Of a DNA stretch of 64,000 nt, positions 20,303-31,753 are shown piece by piece; positions within the stretch are counted from its first letter, which is position 1; each line of letters starts with the position of its first letter. A program made the translations under genes and the position numbers. Below the pieces are notes generated by a model. That model made no database searches. It saw nothing but the letters and a program-made list of their open reading frames with translations, and was not told where the DNA came from. Where the stretch lies: positions 1 to 64,000 of the forward strand of contig CAWZYM010000034.1 in assembly GCA_963966185.1 (NCBI GenBank), given 5' to 3'. Source of the stretch: Rhabditoides inermis. Taxonomy: Eukaryota > Nematoda > Chromadorea > Rhabditida > Rhabditidae.

Positions 20303-20569
20303 TCTCTCTCTCCCTTCTCCCATTCCCTCCTTCTCCTCTCGCATGCATGCCAACACTCACCCTGGGCTTTCCCCATTCGATGGTGCCCCAACGAGGCGCG
20401 TAGTGTGAGAGCACACAGTAGTCGCCCTGTAAATGAAAGTCTATGAAGCCCCGCCCCTCGTAACACCGCCCACCTCGCAGAAGCTGCCCATGCAGTCCTT
20501 TCCCACACAGTCGAGGCATTTCACAGCGATGGAAGCTGGGATGAGGGATAGCAACCACCACAGCCGCAT
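18000..20569 (-). CDS. Type I membrane protein with tandem cysteine-rich (three-finger-like) modules
   Basis: Exons 20474-20569, 20361-20426, 20164-20244, 20006-20089, 19864-19962, 19285-19401, 19062-19223, about 18619-18777, about 18163-18430 and 18000-18113. A signal peptide (MRLWWLLSLIPASIAV) is followed by three to four modules. Each has CxGxxC, a middle GC near a Gly/Val, and an ending such as CFCQRDHCN or CVCGTSYCN, reminiscent of Ly6/uPAR or receptor ectodomain folds and of cysteine-module proteins abundant in nematodes. An acidic, Lys-rich low-complexity stalk comes next, then one transmembrane helix (ISVFIIIMLGIIVSGIVF) and a 20-residue tail ending in YDTVAGG. The junction between the exons near 18619 and 18430 is uncertain. 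An acceptor TCTTGCAG lies 1 nt before the ATG. The ligand is unknown; I first considered integrin beta and dropped it. Confidence 0.8.
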
Positions 20570-21654
20570 CCTGCAAGAGACGGGGGGTGGGAGGGGGAGG
20601 GAGACAACACGACCGCGACAGCGAGAGAGAGAGAAAGAGGGAGAGAGAGAGGGGGAGGGAGGGAGGGAGAGAGAGAGACGCGGGAATTGAACTCGTAATC
20701 GGAAGTAGTATTGCTGTGTGCGAGGCGTGGATATTGGATGTGTTGAGATGGGAATGCGCGGTGAGTGCAGTCAATCAAGCAGGATAGAGAGAGGGAGAGA
20801 GAGAGGAGAGGGAGAGGAAGAGAGAATAGAGAGAATATAGAAAAGGGATGGGCAATCCGCGCGGTCCTCCGTCATTCATGCAACCCGAGAATGGCCCGAC
20901 AAACAGCTTCATCTCTCTCTCTCTTTCTCTCTCTCGCACACACTGCCTACTCGTTATAGGGGTAACACGATGCATGTGTATACTCGAGAAACACAATACA
21001 TACACGCTCGCATACACCTGCATAATAGTTTCTCGGGGTTTCCGCCGTCGCCGACTGCCACCGAGGCCTAATCGCCCCTAATTCTAATGCGACTCGGCGG
21101 CGATAGAATAGCAAAGCAGAGAGGGAGAGACGGAGGCAGAGAGGGAGAGACGGAGGCAGAGAGGGAGAGACGGAGGCAGAGAGGGAGAGAGGGAGGGAGG
21201 GAGGGAGGGAGGGAGGGAGGGAGGGAGGAAGGGAGGGAGGGAGGCAGAGAGGGAGAGACGGAGGCAGAGAGGGAGAGACGGAGGGAGAGAGGGGAGATGG
21301 GCAATTAGGAGATGAACAGTGGGACACGCGATGGCAGGGCGGGTTTACGAGTGGGAGGCATGGGTTATGGGTGGTTGTGTGGATGAGACGAGGCTATAGA
21401 TAGGGGTGGGAATGTGGATGGCTGAGAGAGGGATAGAGGGAAGGGAGAGTACACCTGAATGCGCGGCCGGCCGCCCCTGGAAGAAGCCCGATATGGCAAT
21501 GCCGCGTCCTCCTCTCTCTCCCTCTCTCCCTCCCTTCCTCTCTCCCTCCCTCTCTGCACCCTCTCGCCACCCTGGCTGTCTCTAGTCCAAGGCAGTTGCT
21601 TGCGTTTTCTGCGTATCGATCCCTAGAAGGGCCGGCAAATCCCCGCTTGCTTCC

Positions 21655-21706
<52 letters not shown>

Positions 21707-22136
21707 GCGAGAGTACGACCCCGCTAGGAGTGAGTCAGAGAGAGGGGAACATGATCGCCCTCTCCCCCGGGGGAACACCACCTATAGGGACGGGCAATGA
21801 CGTCTTTTTTATTCTACTCGATTAGAGTTAGCGAGCCAGCCGGAAGCGTGTGCAAAAAAGAAAGAGGGCGACAGAAAGGAAGTACGAAGAAAAAGGAAGA
21901 GCATAGCACATAAAAGTGATAGTGACGTGGGGGAGGCTATTCATTGACCTGCCAGAACAGGATTTAAGTATGCAGAATGGCTCGTTGCGGAGAGGGATTA
22001 GACCAAATGCCAGCGCACTCCACGGGGTATATTTCCAAGAGGATGCAATAACAGAGTAGCAAGGAGAAGGGAGCAGGAGCAGTGAGAATGAGGAGTCTGA
22101 CCGGAGCAGCGGGGGCGGGTGGAACAAACGCCGTTA
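20570..22136. other. Purine/pyrimidine-rich spacer
   Basis: Spacer rich in (GA)n, GGGA and GAGGCAGAGAGGGAGAGAC repeats (21110-21300) and a (CT)n tract at 21660-21705. The overlapping Ser/Leu/Pro or Arg/Glu/Gly open frames are repeat translations. No gene is recognised, although the 5' flank of the cysteine-module gene should lie just above 20570. Confidence 0.6.
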
Positions 22137-23737
22137 TTAGCTCGTCTTGACTCTCAAGTGGCGTCCTTCGCGTAATCGAATTCGCGCCCTCCCTTCCTCC
22201 CTTCGCAACGCGAACGCCTGACAAAGGGAAATATAGAAATGTTTATTATGATTATAATTATATTATATTGCAATGTCATGATGGGGTAGAAACGGAAATA
22301 AATATGTGCTATAACAATTGAGCGGCGCGACTAAACACAAAAGAAGAGCGAAATGAGGGCGGGGTGCGAATAGTGGGGTAGATACTCTGTGTGCGGGAAG
22401 CGAGTCTGGGATGACTAGAGATGCGAATCAGCGAAGGATCTCCGGAGCAACAGCAGCAACGCGGTCCTTCAAACGAGAGATTCATTCGATTATCACATTG
22501 TGCTACTTGATTAAAGAGAAATAATGCAAACACGCATACCTTGAGGGAAAGATCATCGATGCGCGAGAGCCGCACCATGTCCTCCCTGTCGTAGCGCGGT
22601 CCGGAGGGGACGACGACTCGCTGGCGGGGCCGGATCACCTCCGTCCTGCAACACAACACTGCCGGCCCCCGCTGGCGCACTCACCCCACAGCCGAGTCCT
22701 GTAGGTTGGGATGGGATCCCCCGTGGGCGTGCCTCCGCAAGGGGGCGGCGGGCGCGGGGGCGACCTGCTCGACTGGCGCGGCCGGCTGCTGCAGGGGCAT
22801 CGAACGACGCCGGTTCTTCTTCAGCTCCCTCTCCTCCGCCGAGGGACGCGCGCGCACCCGCAAGTACTCGGACAGAGCCTCCTGCGCCGCCGCCAGCACC
22901 TGCACAGGACACGTATAAGGGGAAAGGGAGGGGAGGCTACCCTACTTGCGGATCGGAGCAGGTGAGCTTGAGTATGCCGTCGTGGGTGGTCTCGATGGAG
23001 ATGTCCTCTTGTGGCTCCTCCTCTTCTTCGTCGGACTCCCCCTCCAGCTCCTCTTCCGGTTGCTGCTGCGCCACTGCGATCGACTCCGATCGGGTGGTAG
23101 GGGTGAACTCGGCGTCGGACTGCAAGTGAACGAATTCCAACACTCAACAGACCAAATTAACAAGAAACTTCCTCGGGGAAAAGTAAAACCGCGCGCGTAC
23201 CCGTACGGGGCTCATGTTCCTGCGGATGGTGTCCTCGATGAGTTGCTTGGCGTGCTCGATGGCCTCCATGGAAGACGCGGTGATGGTGAGAGTGCGCTCG
23301 CGGCTCTTCGAGTCCACCTCAATCTTCTCTGTCATGTATAATACACAACCCCTCTCCAGTAAGAGAAATTGTTTAATTGCGAAAAGTCGAAAACCCTGAC
23401 CCAGTTAACTACTATAAATATGGTCGGCTGACCTTCTGGAAGGAGATGACAGTGTTTGTGATGGCCTCGACGAGAGCCACCCGCCGTCCCTTCACCCCCA
23501 TGATCTTGCCGCTGTCGCAGTTGCGGATGATCATCTCGTGCCGCAGCTGCAGCGTGCGCGGCGTCGACGGCTGAAACGACTGTTGACACACTGAATGTGC
23601 TGTTCCCGCGTACCTTCTTGATGCTCTTCTGTCGCATGAGCACCTCGGCGGCAGCGGCGGCGGCAGGGTTGAAGGGGAACAGAGGGCCGCCCATGCCTGC
23701 ATACAGAGTATGGGAGTGAGAGAGAGAGAGAGTACAA

Positions 23738-23779
<42 letters not shown>

Positions 23780-24334
23780 TAGGGGAGAGGGGGGGAGGGG
23801 ATGCGTACCGGGAATGAGTCCGGGCATGATGGGTGGCCAGCCGGCGGTCGGAATGAGGTAGAATCCGTTGCCCGCCTGCTGTTGCTGCTGCAGCTGAGAA
23901 TGCTGCTGCTGTTGCTGCAAGGGAATGCACACACATCGACAAGATTCTCATTTGTTCTTGTACCTGGAATTCGTGTTGCTGGCCGAATAGGGAGGTGTGC
24001 GCCTGTTGTCCGAATGGGTGTTGAGGGGGCATGGGTGGAGTGGGAAGCAGACCGCCGGTCGAGGGCAGGGAAGAAGGAGTGTCGTCGACTGAATACGGTA
24101 CTCAACCCCACCAGTCAAAGCTAGTTTTTGTGTTACACACGGAAAGAGTTGCATAAATAATAAATGAATAATAAATGATATAAGTGAATACTACTCTTTG
24201 AAAGGGTGAACTGACAGAGACTGGTCTCCTCGCGACTCGTTTTGCCCACGTAGTACTGCGAGTGGGCCAGGTTGGTGCGCCAGTGCATAGCGCGCAGCTC
24301 CACCAGCTCCATGATCTAGACACATCTCTCCCCC

Positions 24335-24376
<42 letters not shown>

Positions 24377-25086
24377 CTTGAGTCTGCAGGGGGTGCCCAG
24401 TTGTCCGGCGTCCCTGCAGCATGCCTGTCGCAGAGACACGAACACCTTGTTCAGTTCGGCTACAATATGATGATGAGACACACGGTTCGAACCAGTGTGT
24501 CCTCACCCTTGTGCGTCTGTTCCAAGACTTGTCCGGATGCTTTCAGGGCCTGGCACAGTGAGTAGATCGCCTGCGCCAGTTGCGGACTGCAGTACGTCAA
24601 ATTATTATCTTACCGTAATCGTAAAGGAGTGTCGCATTTTTTAATAGTTTGCAGGTTAAAATCGTTCTTCTATTATAAAGTTCCCTCCACTTATCATCCC
24701 TGCACAATTACAAATAAAAAAAATGCACATGCACAGGTGCACAGGCGCATCCGGCACAATTTTTGGAATGAATAAATTATTCTCCTATCGTAAACACAGG
24801 TCAGTAACTGTAACAGGTCGAATAATTCTCACCTGAACTGAGCTGCTTTGACCATCTGGTTGATCTGCTGCATCAACTGCAGCTGCTGGTCTGAAACGAA
24901 TAGTGGGTTTTTTATATTTAATTCAATATTCTGCCCTCTACTATGTTGAACATAGTTTGCCGCCATTGTTTGCGTTGGTTCTCGAAATTTTATGCACTCA
25001 GCTTGTGTCAGCTGATATCAGTGCGTGTCTCATCATTATCTCATAAGTGTGTGTGTGCTCAAAAACTTCTCTGGCAAAGTGAGGAT

Positions 25087-25125
<39 letters not shown>

Positions 25126-26170
25126 GCGGGAGGTAGTGATGGTTACAGGGGACAGACGGGGGGACACAGTGTTTACAGTGAGACTGAAGAGTGCTCATCC
25201 GCCGCCCGACAGAGAGATGAGAGACACACGCAATGAGGGACTGATCGAGTCATCTACTACTAACATGTACGCACTCACTATCCGTCTACACAATCGATTG
25301 ATCGATCACAAACGACTGGAACATAAACAAAGATCTGCACTGGTTATTTGCATATTGATTGAGAGATTATAATCCCCAACTGATTATACACCATCGATTC
25401 CCACTGTATTTTGTGCGAACTAGTACGATTTGGGGAAAAAAGGTGGTAGCGGTGAGGAATTACAGACACTATGCGAAAAGATCTCTACTGTTCCTCAAGC
25501 ACGCAAATCTCTGCAGGCTTCATAACTTTTTGTTGAATAGGCTGCTCGCTCAGCTGAGCTGCTCGCTCAATGATTGGGTGATGTGATATATGGATGTGAG
25601 TTCCGGCTGTCAAGAAAGTGCGCATCAAATCCAAAACACATGTTCGGTGAGTGTAAGAATGTGCGAATCCAGAATGATATGAGTTGACCACGAACATCTC
25701 TCGCTTTCGCAACTCCACATTTCACACATAAACTCACACCGAGTGAGTGAGAGTAGCGAGCAGCCATCTATTACACTTGAGAGGCGGCGGATTGAGTTTC
25801 GAACAGCCAGATATACTCGAGATACATAATCATCGGAGCAAAGTTTATGGCGGTAAACCATTGATGTAAAAGGTAAAGGTAAAGGTATCCCCCCGATTCA
25901 AGAGATTCACTCTGCGGAGGGGGTCGAAGGAGGTCTATGGCACTACACATGAATTTGCGTGTCATCCTTGCGCAGGGGCCATGCTAATCTTCTCTGTATT
26001 GTTCCAATTTTAGTATATGTTCAACCATTGATGTTCGAGAGAATAATATACAACGAGCACAAAATTACAAATTCTCTTTGAACTAGTGACGTACCGATAG
26101 ACAGCTGTCCTCCCGAGGCGCCGCGAGACTTGCCGAATTCGCTGTTCGCATTGGCATCGAAACCGAGCAT
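22137..26170 (-). CDS. mxt: Mextli-type eIF4E-binding translation regulator
   Basis: Fourteen exons in consistent phase give 523 residues: 26095-26170, 24833-24890, 24507-24586, 24377-24459, 24195-24315, 23964-24088, 23809-23914, 23614-23696, 23433-23570, 23201-23326, 22946-23119, 22685-22899, 22540-22645, 22137-22217. The N-terminal half (about residues 20-140) is helical, as expected for the MIF4G-like region (LAQAIYSLCQALKASGQVL, MELVELRAMHWRTNL). A Gln-rich and Pro-rich linker follows. Then comes a KH domain with the GxxG loop in GKIMGVKGRR and the helix EHAKQLIEDTIRRNMSPVR, which matches the Mextli KH. An acidic segment follows, and near the C terminus YDREDMV resembles the eIF4E-binding YxxxxL-phi motif, with Met for Leu. 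Mextli links eIF4E to eIF3/40S in flies. Intron 1 is 1.2 kb and contains a U6 retropseudogene. The last exon is the least certain. Confidence 0.82.
25868..26022 (-). pseudogene. Retroposed U6 snRNA chimera
   Basis: On the minus strand the sequence from about 26022 to 25949 matches the U6 core: ACATATACTAAAATTGG, CAGAGAAGATTAGCATGG, CCCCTGCGCAAGGATGACAC and GCAAATTC. The 5' stem-loop is missing and the 3' end (normally followed by a T run) is replaced by about 80 bases of unrelated sequence ending in (TACCTT)n. A 12-base direct repeat, AACCATTGATGT, flanks the whole unit at 25856-25867 and 26023-26034. This is the mark of a reverse-transcribed insertion, so I call it a non-functional retrocopy in mxt intron 1. 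Confidence 0.85.
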
Positions 26171-26708
26171 AGTGATATGTGAGTGAGATGAGTGAAACGA
26201 AGGTGCAGGGTCGATCGAGAGGGTCGTCGCGGGGGGTCGTTCGAGGGTCGACTGGGGGAAGGGAAGAGAGAGGGGCGAGAGAGAGGGGAGAGGCAACGAG
26301 GGGCGGGACACTTGTTACACCCGCAGAGCCGCTTATGACAGACAACGGTCAATTGATCAGTGCGCAAAACATAGGGGAGATTGATTGATAGGCAAGAGAC
26401 TCATTCCAATTTCATCACTCTCACTCATGCTACCTGGATGAGAGGAAAGAAATAAGAGGGTCAACAATGTGGGTGCACGGGCGAGCTGCCTGGAGACGAA
26501 CAAGAATAGGATATTTCTCGAGAAGAAGAAAAACGGCAAAGTGAAATTTATCTTAACTCTAAATTTCAGTAACGAAGTATTGAAAGAAATTTAATGAAAT
26601 TCGTAAAGTGCTACGGCTGGTAGTAAAAGAAACATTCGAGAATGACAAGTAATGTGTCTGTACAGCGGCTCTGTAGGAAGATCATTCATTATTACGCACA
26701 CGCATGGA
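26171..26708. other. Spacer between mxt and the Ldh2-type gene
   Basis: Contains the 5' flank of mxt (upstream on the minus strand) and the 3' flank of the Ldh2-type gene. Moderately purine-rich at 26260-26300. No additional gene or repeat is recognised. Confidence 0.45.
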
Positions 26709-27397
26709 TCAGACAGCGGCGGGGGCGAGGGAAGGAGGGGTAGGCTCGAACTTCTTCAGCTTGAACATCTGCACAGACAGGTTCTCGGCGAGGGTGCTCT
26801 GGAAAGAGAGGATGAGACATAAAGAGAGAGAGAGAGAGAGAGAGAGACGTACGAGATGCTGCAGCTGGCTCTTCTTGTATACGATGCCGTCCACCTCGTC
26901 GCACATGCTCATGTGTGCTCTCTCCGGGTCGCCTGCCACCTGCACCGGCCGGGCAGGGTCGATCTGCAAGGGGGCAGGTGAGAGTGGATGGGTGGAAGGG
27001 AGGGACGCACCGGGGTGAGTCCCCTCGTCTCATCCAGGAACTCCTGCAGACGCGGCGCGAACCCGGGCGCGAAACACTCGGGGTCGACACAGATGAACGC
27101 CTGGCCCTGAATGGGAGACTGTACCCGTGTCATAGAGTGGCGGATGAGTGGTGTGCTCACCAGATCAGCTGTGTGTCTTACCAGGTCTGCGGTCTGCTCG
27201 GTGGTCTGCCACTGTCGGATGCCGCGTCCCCACGCAGACCCGGCCATGACGCCGCACAGAACCTCCACCATCATACACAGACCAGTGCCCTTGTAGCCGC
27301 CCGTAGCCTCACTCCCTCCCAGGGGCTGCAGGCCCCCGCCAGACAGAACCACCTTCGGGTCGTGCGTCTCCACACCACCCTGCAACCGAGTGATCAT

Positions 27398-27439
<42 letters not shown>

Positions 27440-28776
27440 CCTCTCTCTACCTTGTCGGCTCCCCATCCGCTGGGAATCCTCGTCGACCCCCTCCTGTCGG
27501 CCACTTCGATCTGCGAATAGTTGGTACTTTGGTCCTAATATGGCGCTATCAGGTGGTCGTGTTGTAATACCCATCTCTCAACGGTTTTCTCAGCATGTCA
27601 GTGATGACTGATTGCAAGCGGTCTGCAGGAGACGCGTGAAAACTAGCGAAAAAAGGGTGATTGGAATGGAGAGCGGAAAGGTGACGCCGGTCTGGCGGAT
27701 GACCGCCCGCGATTTCTGGCCGCGGCGGGAATGCGCGTACCTTTCCGTAGGCGACTGTGGTGGAGGCCATGTCGAGGAAGAACGAGTCGCCTCCCTCCGC
27801 CGGGGCCGCCATGCAGATCGGATTCGAACCCAGACTCTTCTCCGCCGAGCCAGTCGGGAACACGCACGGAGAGGTGTTGGTGAAGGCCAAGCCCTGCGAG
27901 AGTCATTCACAACCATCAGCTCATCGGCTCACTCACCACCATTCCGTGCTTGGCTGCGTACTCCGCGTACCAGCCGGCGATTCCAAAGTGGTTCGAGTTG
28001 CGGGCGACCACCTGGGAAACAAATGATAGGGGAAAGGGAGTTGATGGATGGACGTACCCATCCGATTCCGTGCTGCTTGGCCTTCTGCACGGCGAGGCGC
28101 ATGCAGTAGTTGCCGACCACCGGACCCAGGCAGTTCGCTCCGTCCACCCACGCGGTGGAGCCCTGTGAGATGGAGGTTGGAGAGGGTGAGGGAAGGGGAG
28201 ACGCACCTTTTCCTTGAGCACCACCGGTTCTCCTTCGGGTGCGGTCGCCCCGGACTGGAGATCGTTCACGTACACTGCCAGGCGGTTCAGCCCGTGCGAG
28301 TAGTGTCCACTGAGATAGACATTACTTCCAACTGTCAAGTAGAGGTCGAACTCAATTTTTGCTGGCAAAAGACCATCAGAAAGATTTCAGAACGGCCGCG
28401 CACCCTCAGAAAGATCTCATCACGCACTCCCACCCTCAGTCAGAAAGATCCTCAGAAAGTGTCTTTTCTATCATAAAAAGACTTTAATTGAGTCTGACCT
28501 CACCTTCAGTTAGGATGATCAAGAAGAGAGAGAATACTTACCGATAGTCAGAGCAGATGAGGATGTCGGCGAGTTGTTGAGCGTGCGAGGCGGAGCAACG
28601 AACCTGCTCCAGACAGTCAAGTACGAACGAACGCAGCTGAAGAGAAGAGGTGTGATGAAAGGTATACGAAGGGAGAGAAGAACAGGAGAGGGAGCACATA
28701 GAAAAATGGAACGACTTACGTCTTTCTTAGAGACAATTATCTCTTCCGACTCGTTGAACGTCTTTTTGATCAGCAT
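26709..28776 (-). CDS. Ldh2-type malate/lactate dehydrogenase-like oxidoreductase
   Basis: Eleven exons in consistent phase give 380 residues: 28720-28776, 28542-28636, 28207-28309, 28058-28162, 27937-28011, 27741-27893, 27451-27510, 27182-27379, 27011-27106, 26853-26963, 26709-26798. The protein follows the Ldh_2 family (NAD(P)H-dependent 2-hydroxyacid dehydrogenases unrelated to classical LDH). It has an N-terminal helical part, then [15 protein letters not shown] with the SHG motif, [12 protein letters not shown], the catalytic-region [47 protein letters not shown], and a C-terminal [17 protein letters not shown]. The usual family length is about 330-380. The substrate cannot be told from sequence. 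It is probably cytosolic, since no signal peptide is seen. An acceptor (ACTTTTGCAG) lies 2 nt upstream of the ATG. Introns are mostly about 45-75 nt. Confidence 0.9.
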
Positions 28777-29930
28777 TTCTGCAAAAGTCACAGAAATATT
28801 AGCAATATTAGACGATCAAATGTGGAATTGGGCACATTCCATAGTTGTTTACCGTTTTAATACCGAGAGTTGCCGATCATGTAAGGAATGAGATGACACA
28901 AAGGTCATGAACACATATCACCATCACATATACACTGTATAGCCTACACTGTACTGTTCAGGAAGAGATGAACAATCATTTTAAAATAGATGCACCACCG
29001 GATACAGTGGGTGAACGAAAAGAAGAACGGAAGCGGAGTGTGAGAAAGTATGCACTGACATAGAGCAGGCGAATCGAAATGGAAGGGGGTTGGACGGGAT
29101 GATATCTGATTGAAAAGTATCTGTGAAACTGCGTGCAGAATAGTTCGAGAAGAGCATCTGACTGTCGAAATAGAAACGATCATCCGCGCAGCCGATTTCC
29201 GAACATATCAAAGTATACTAAATGACTGACCTATGCCATGTGAGGTACTTATATGATCAGTAGACCATTCATAATAGTCCATCTCTGCCATAAATGTTTA
29301 GCTGCAGGCATGCAGTAAAGTTTTTGGACATAGAAGATCAATCTAGTTGTAATCTTTTAGTGTCGAGATAATAAAACTCTGTAGGCAAAATGACTACTCT
29401 CCATTATTAGTTTTATTTGGTCTTTGATATTGATTTCAAATGGAAAAATGTCGTAGTGTAAAAATATTTATAATAAAAAAAGTAGTGTAACGTCGTGCAG
29501 TTGCTTCGATGACGTAATATGTATCTTCCGGATCAATCGTTCTTTTTGTGATTCCATAACTTAGCATGTAATATTTACCTATTCCACGGTAGCTATCATA
29601 TTTTATCATATTAGTACTCCATGTACGGCCTGGCCCCGCCCAATCAGCTGATTATCGATTTCCCTCTACTCGCTTGACGACGGCGCGAGGATTTTGTTTC
29701 GTTCATCTTCTCTATTCTCTTTAAACCGTGTTTACCTGGTTACTCAGACGCATAAATGAAGTACGCTTTGACTTGCCAAACACTAGTATTACGTGTATTT
29801 GTCACCGCCGAGTATTTCGAAATGTATTTTGTTATGACATACATAAGCAGAAACTGCGCTGAGATAAAATCGATTGTCATTTATTTTGTTATGTTGTATT
29901 TACTTTCGTGAAAGGGATGTTGTTTTCAGT
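28777..29930. other. Divergent spacer upstream of NOB1
   Basis: About 1.15 kb between the minus-strand Ldh2-type gene and plus-strand NOB1, so it should hold both 5' regions. The sequence is single-copy and AT-rich from 29330. No coding exons or RNA genes are recognised. Confidence 0.45.
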
Positions 29931-31467
29931 ATGGAGGAGACAAACACAGGTAATAGCAGTCCTCCGGTGAAGCACCTCGTTGTCGACACGGGAGCCATTC
30001 TCGCACCCACCAGCATCCACGTGAGTTGCATATGCTAGAATCGTTTGCACGAATGTGATTTTCAGGAGATTGCGGAGAAGTACTATGCTCCGATCGAGGT
30101 GTTTCACGAGGTTCGCTCTCGCCGCGCGCGCATCAAGCTCGACACGCTTCCCTACGAGATCATCTACAGACAGCCCAGCGCCGCCGCCATGCAGAGGGGT
30201 GAGGGAAATGAACACTCAGTACATCGTATACGTATTCAATTTTATATGTTCTATTCATAGTTGCCAATGAGGCGAAGAAGACTGGTGACTACAAGTCGCT
30301 TTCGCTTCCCGATATGAAGGTGCTCGGTCTCGCGTGGGACCTCCACCAGCAGTACAACCACGGAGTCGAGGTACGCGACAATATTATAATACTTTTTTTA
30401 TTGACATTGAAATGTATTTTAGGCTATTCCCGAGGAGTCAGACGAGTCGAAAGCGCTTACGGAGAAGATGCGCACTCTGATGGCCAAGGGGGAAAAGGAT
30501 GGAGATGAGAAGATTGAGGAAGTGGAGAAGAAGGAGGAAGAGGCGAGCACGCTACCGTCTGGATTCTGCGAGAACGACGTGGACAGCAGCGACGAGGAGG
30601 GCTGGATCACCGAGAACAACCTCAACGACGCACTCAAGAAGATGGGCGCCGTCGAGGCAAGTTTTCCCATGAGTGTGTATTGAGCTGATACTTTGTGTTC
30701 AGGTTGAAGGCGACACTCTCACCGGATGCATCTCCACCGATTTCGCTCTTCAGAACGTACTTATCTCGCTCGGAGTGAGTTTTTTTATTGCTTTTGTGTT
30801 ATTGTTGTCACCACATCTGTTTGCAGATCCCTCTCGTGTCTCTGTCTGGCTACCGCATCACGAAGCTCAAGTCATACGTGCTTCGCTGCCGCGCCTGCTA
30901 TTCAACCACCACCAACATGGAGAAGGAGTTCTGTCCCAAGTGCGGCAACAAGTCCCTCCACAAGGTGCGTGCATGAGGGCGGGGCGTGAATGGGCGGAGC
31001 TTTCAGTGTGCGGTGTCGGTGAACGAGAAGGGCGAGCAGGTGCTGCACGTCAACTGGAGGAGGATGGCCGTCCTCAAGGGACTCAAGTACTCTCTGCCCG
31101 CGCCCAAGGGAGGCAAGCACGTGGTGCGTACGTTTACTATATATCTCTACTGTGTACAATTTCTTTTCGATATACCAACCTTTCATAAGTGAATGTTGCA
31201 GGTGCAAGAGAAGTTGTTCGAGGATCAGCGCATGCCGCAGAACAAGCCGGCCAAGATGCGCACTGATCCCCTGGATGACAGTGAGTGGAGGAGGGGGGGG
31301 GGGGGGTGGTGTGACACTGGGTGTGTGCAGGCCCGTTCGCGATGCACGACGTGACGTCTCGTGCGGCCATGCTGGGCATCCATGCCGAGAACGGAGGCTC
31401 CCGCTGGCGCGGAAACCCCAACGCCGGCCGCTCCGGACGCGGCACCAAGAGGGGAGGCAAGAAGTGA
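29931..31467 (+). CDS. NOB1: NOB1, endonuclease for 18S rRNA 3' end maturation
   Basis: Nine exons (29931-30020, 30066-30198, 30261-30370, 30423-30656, 30703-30774, 30827-30964, 31007-31123, 31202-31280, 31331-31467) give 369 residues; the human protein has 412. The PIN nuclease domain opens with HLVVDTGAI (catalytic Asp near residue 19), then EIAEKYYAPIEVFHEVRSRR and DMKVLGLAWDLH. An acidic linker DSSDEEGWIT leads to FALQNVLISLG and the zinc ribbon CRACYSTT...FCPKCGNKSL, followed by the conserved PKGGKH and a C-terminal SRWRGNPNAGRSGRGTKRG tail. NOB1 cuts pre-18S rRNA at site D in cytoplasmic pre-40S particles. The fourth intron appears to use a GC donor (GAG|GCAAGT), since the GT alternative breaks the frame. 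An acceptor TGTTTTCAG ends 1 nt before the ATG. Confidence 0.97.
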
Positions 31468-31753
31468 GCCTCAGAGTTGTTATGTGGTATTCATATTGCT
31501 ATTGTTTCTGTTTTGTTTCGTTTTGTTACCCGATGTTTTGTTGACAATTTATTGTTGTTGGCTTGATTTTTCATGTTGAATTTGAAAGATTAGAAAATCC
31601 TATGCTCGGAGAAATACTGATAAAGAGGTTGTCTGAATGTCATTGTGAAATGCCTTGAAACTGATTATGCGTTTTCGACGCTGTACATACCTCTGACACA
31701 TTGCGTGTGCTTTCTGTTGTGTTGCTAATTGGGTGTTGAAGGAAGGCGGGGAG

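Noticed and set aside
18000..20569. Integrin beta subunit
   Set aside because: Cysteine spacing at first suggested EGF-like integrin repeats, but there is no I-like domain, and the cytoplasmic tail lacks NPxY motifs.
25868..26022. Functional U6 snRNA gene
   Set aside because: The 5' stem-loop and 3' end are missing, no T run follows, and target-site duplications show retroposition.
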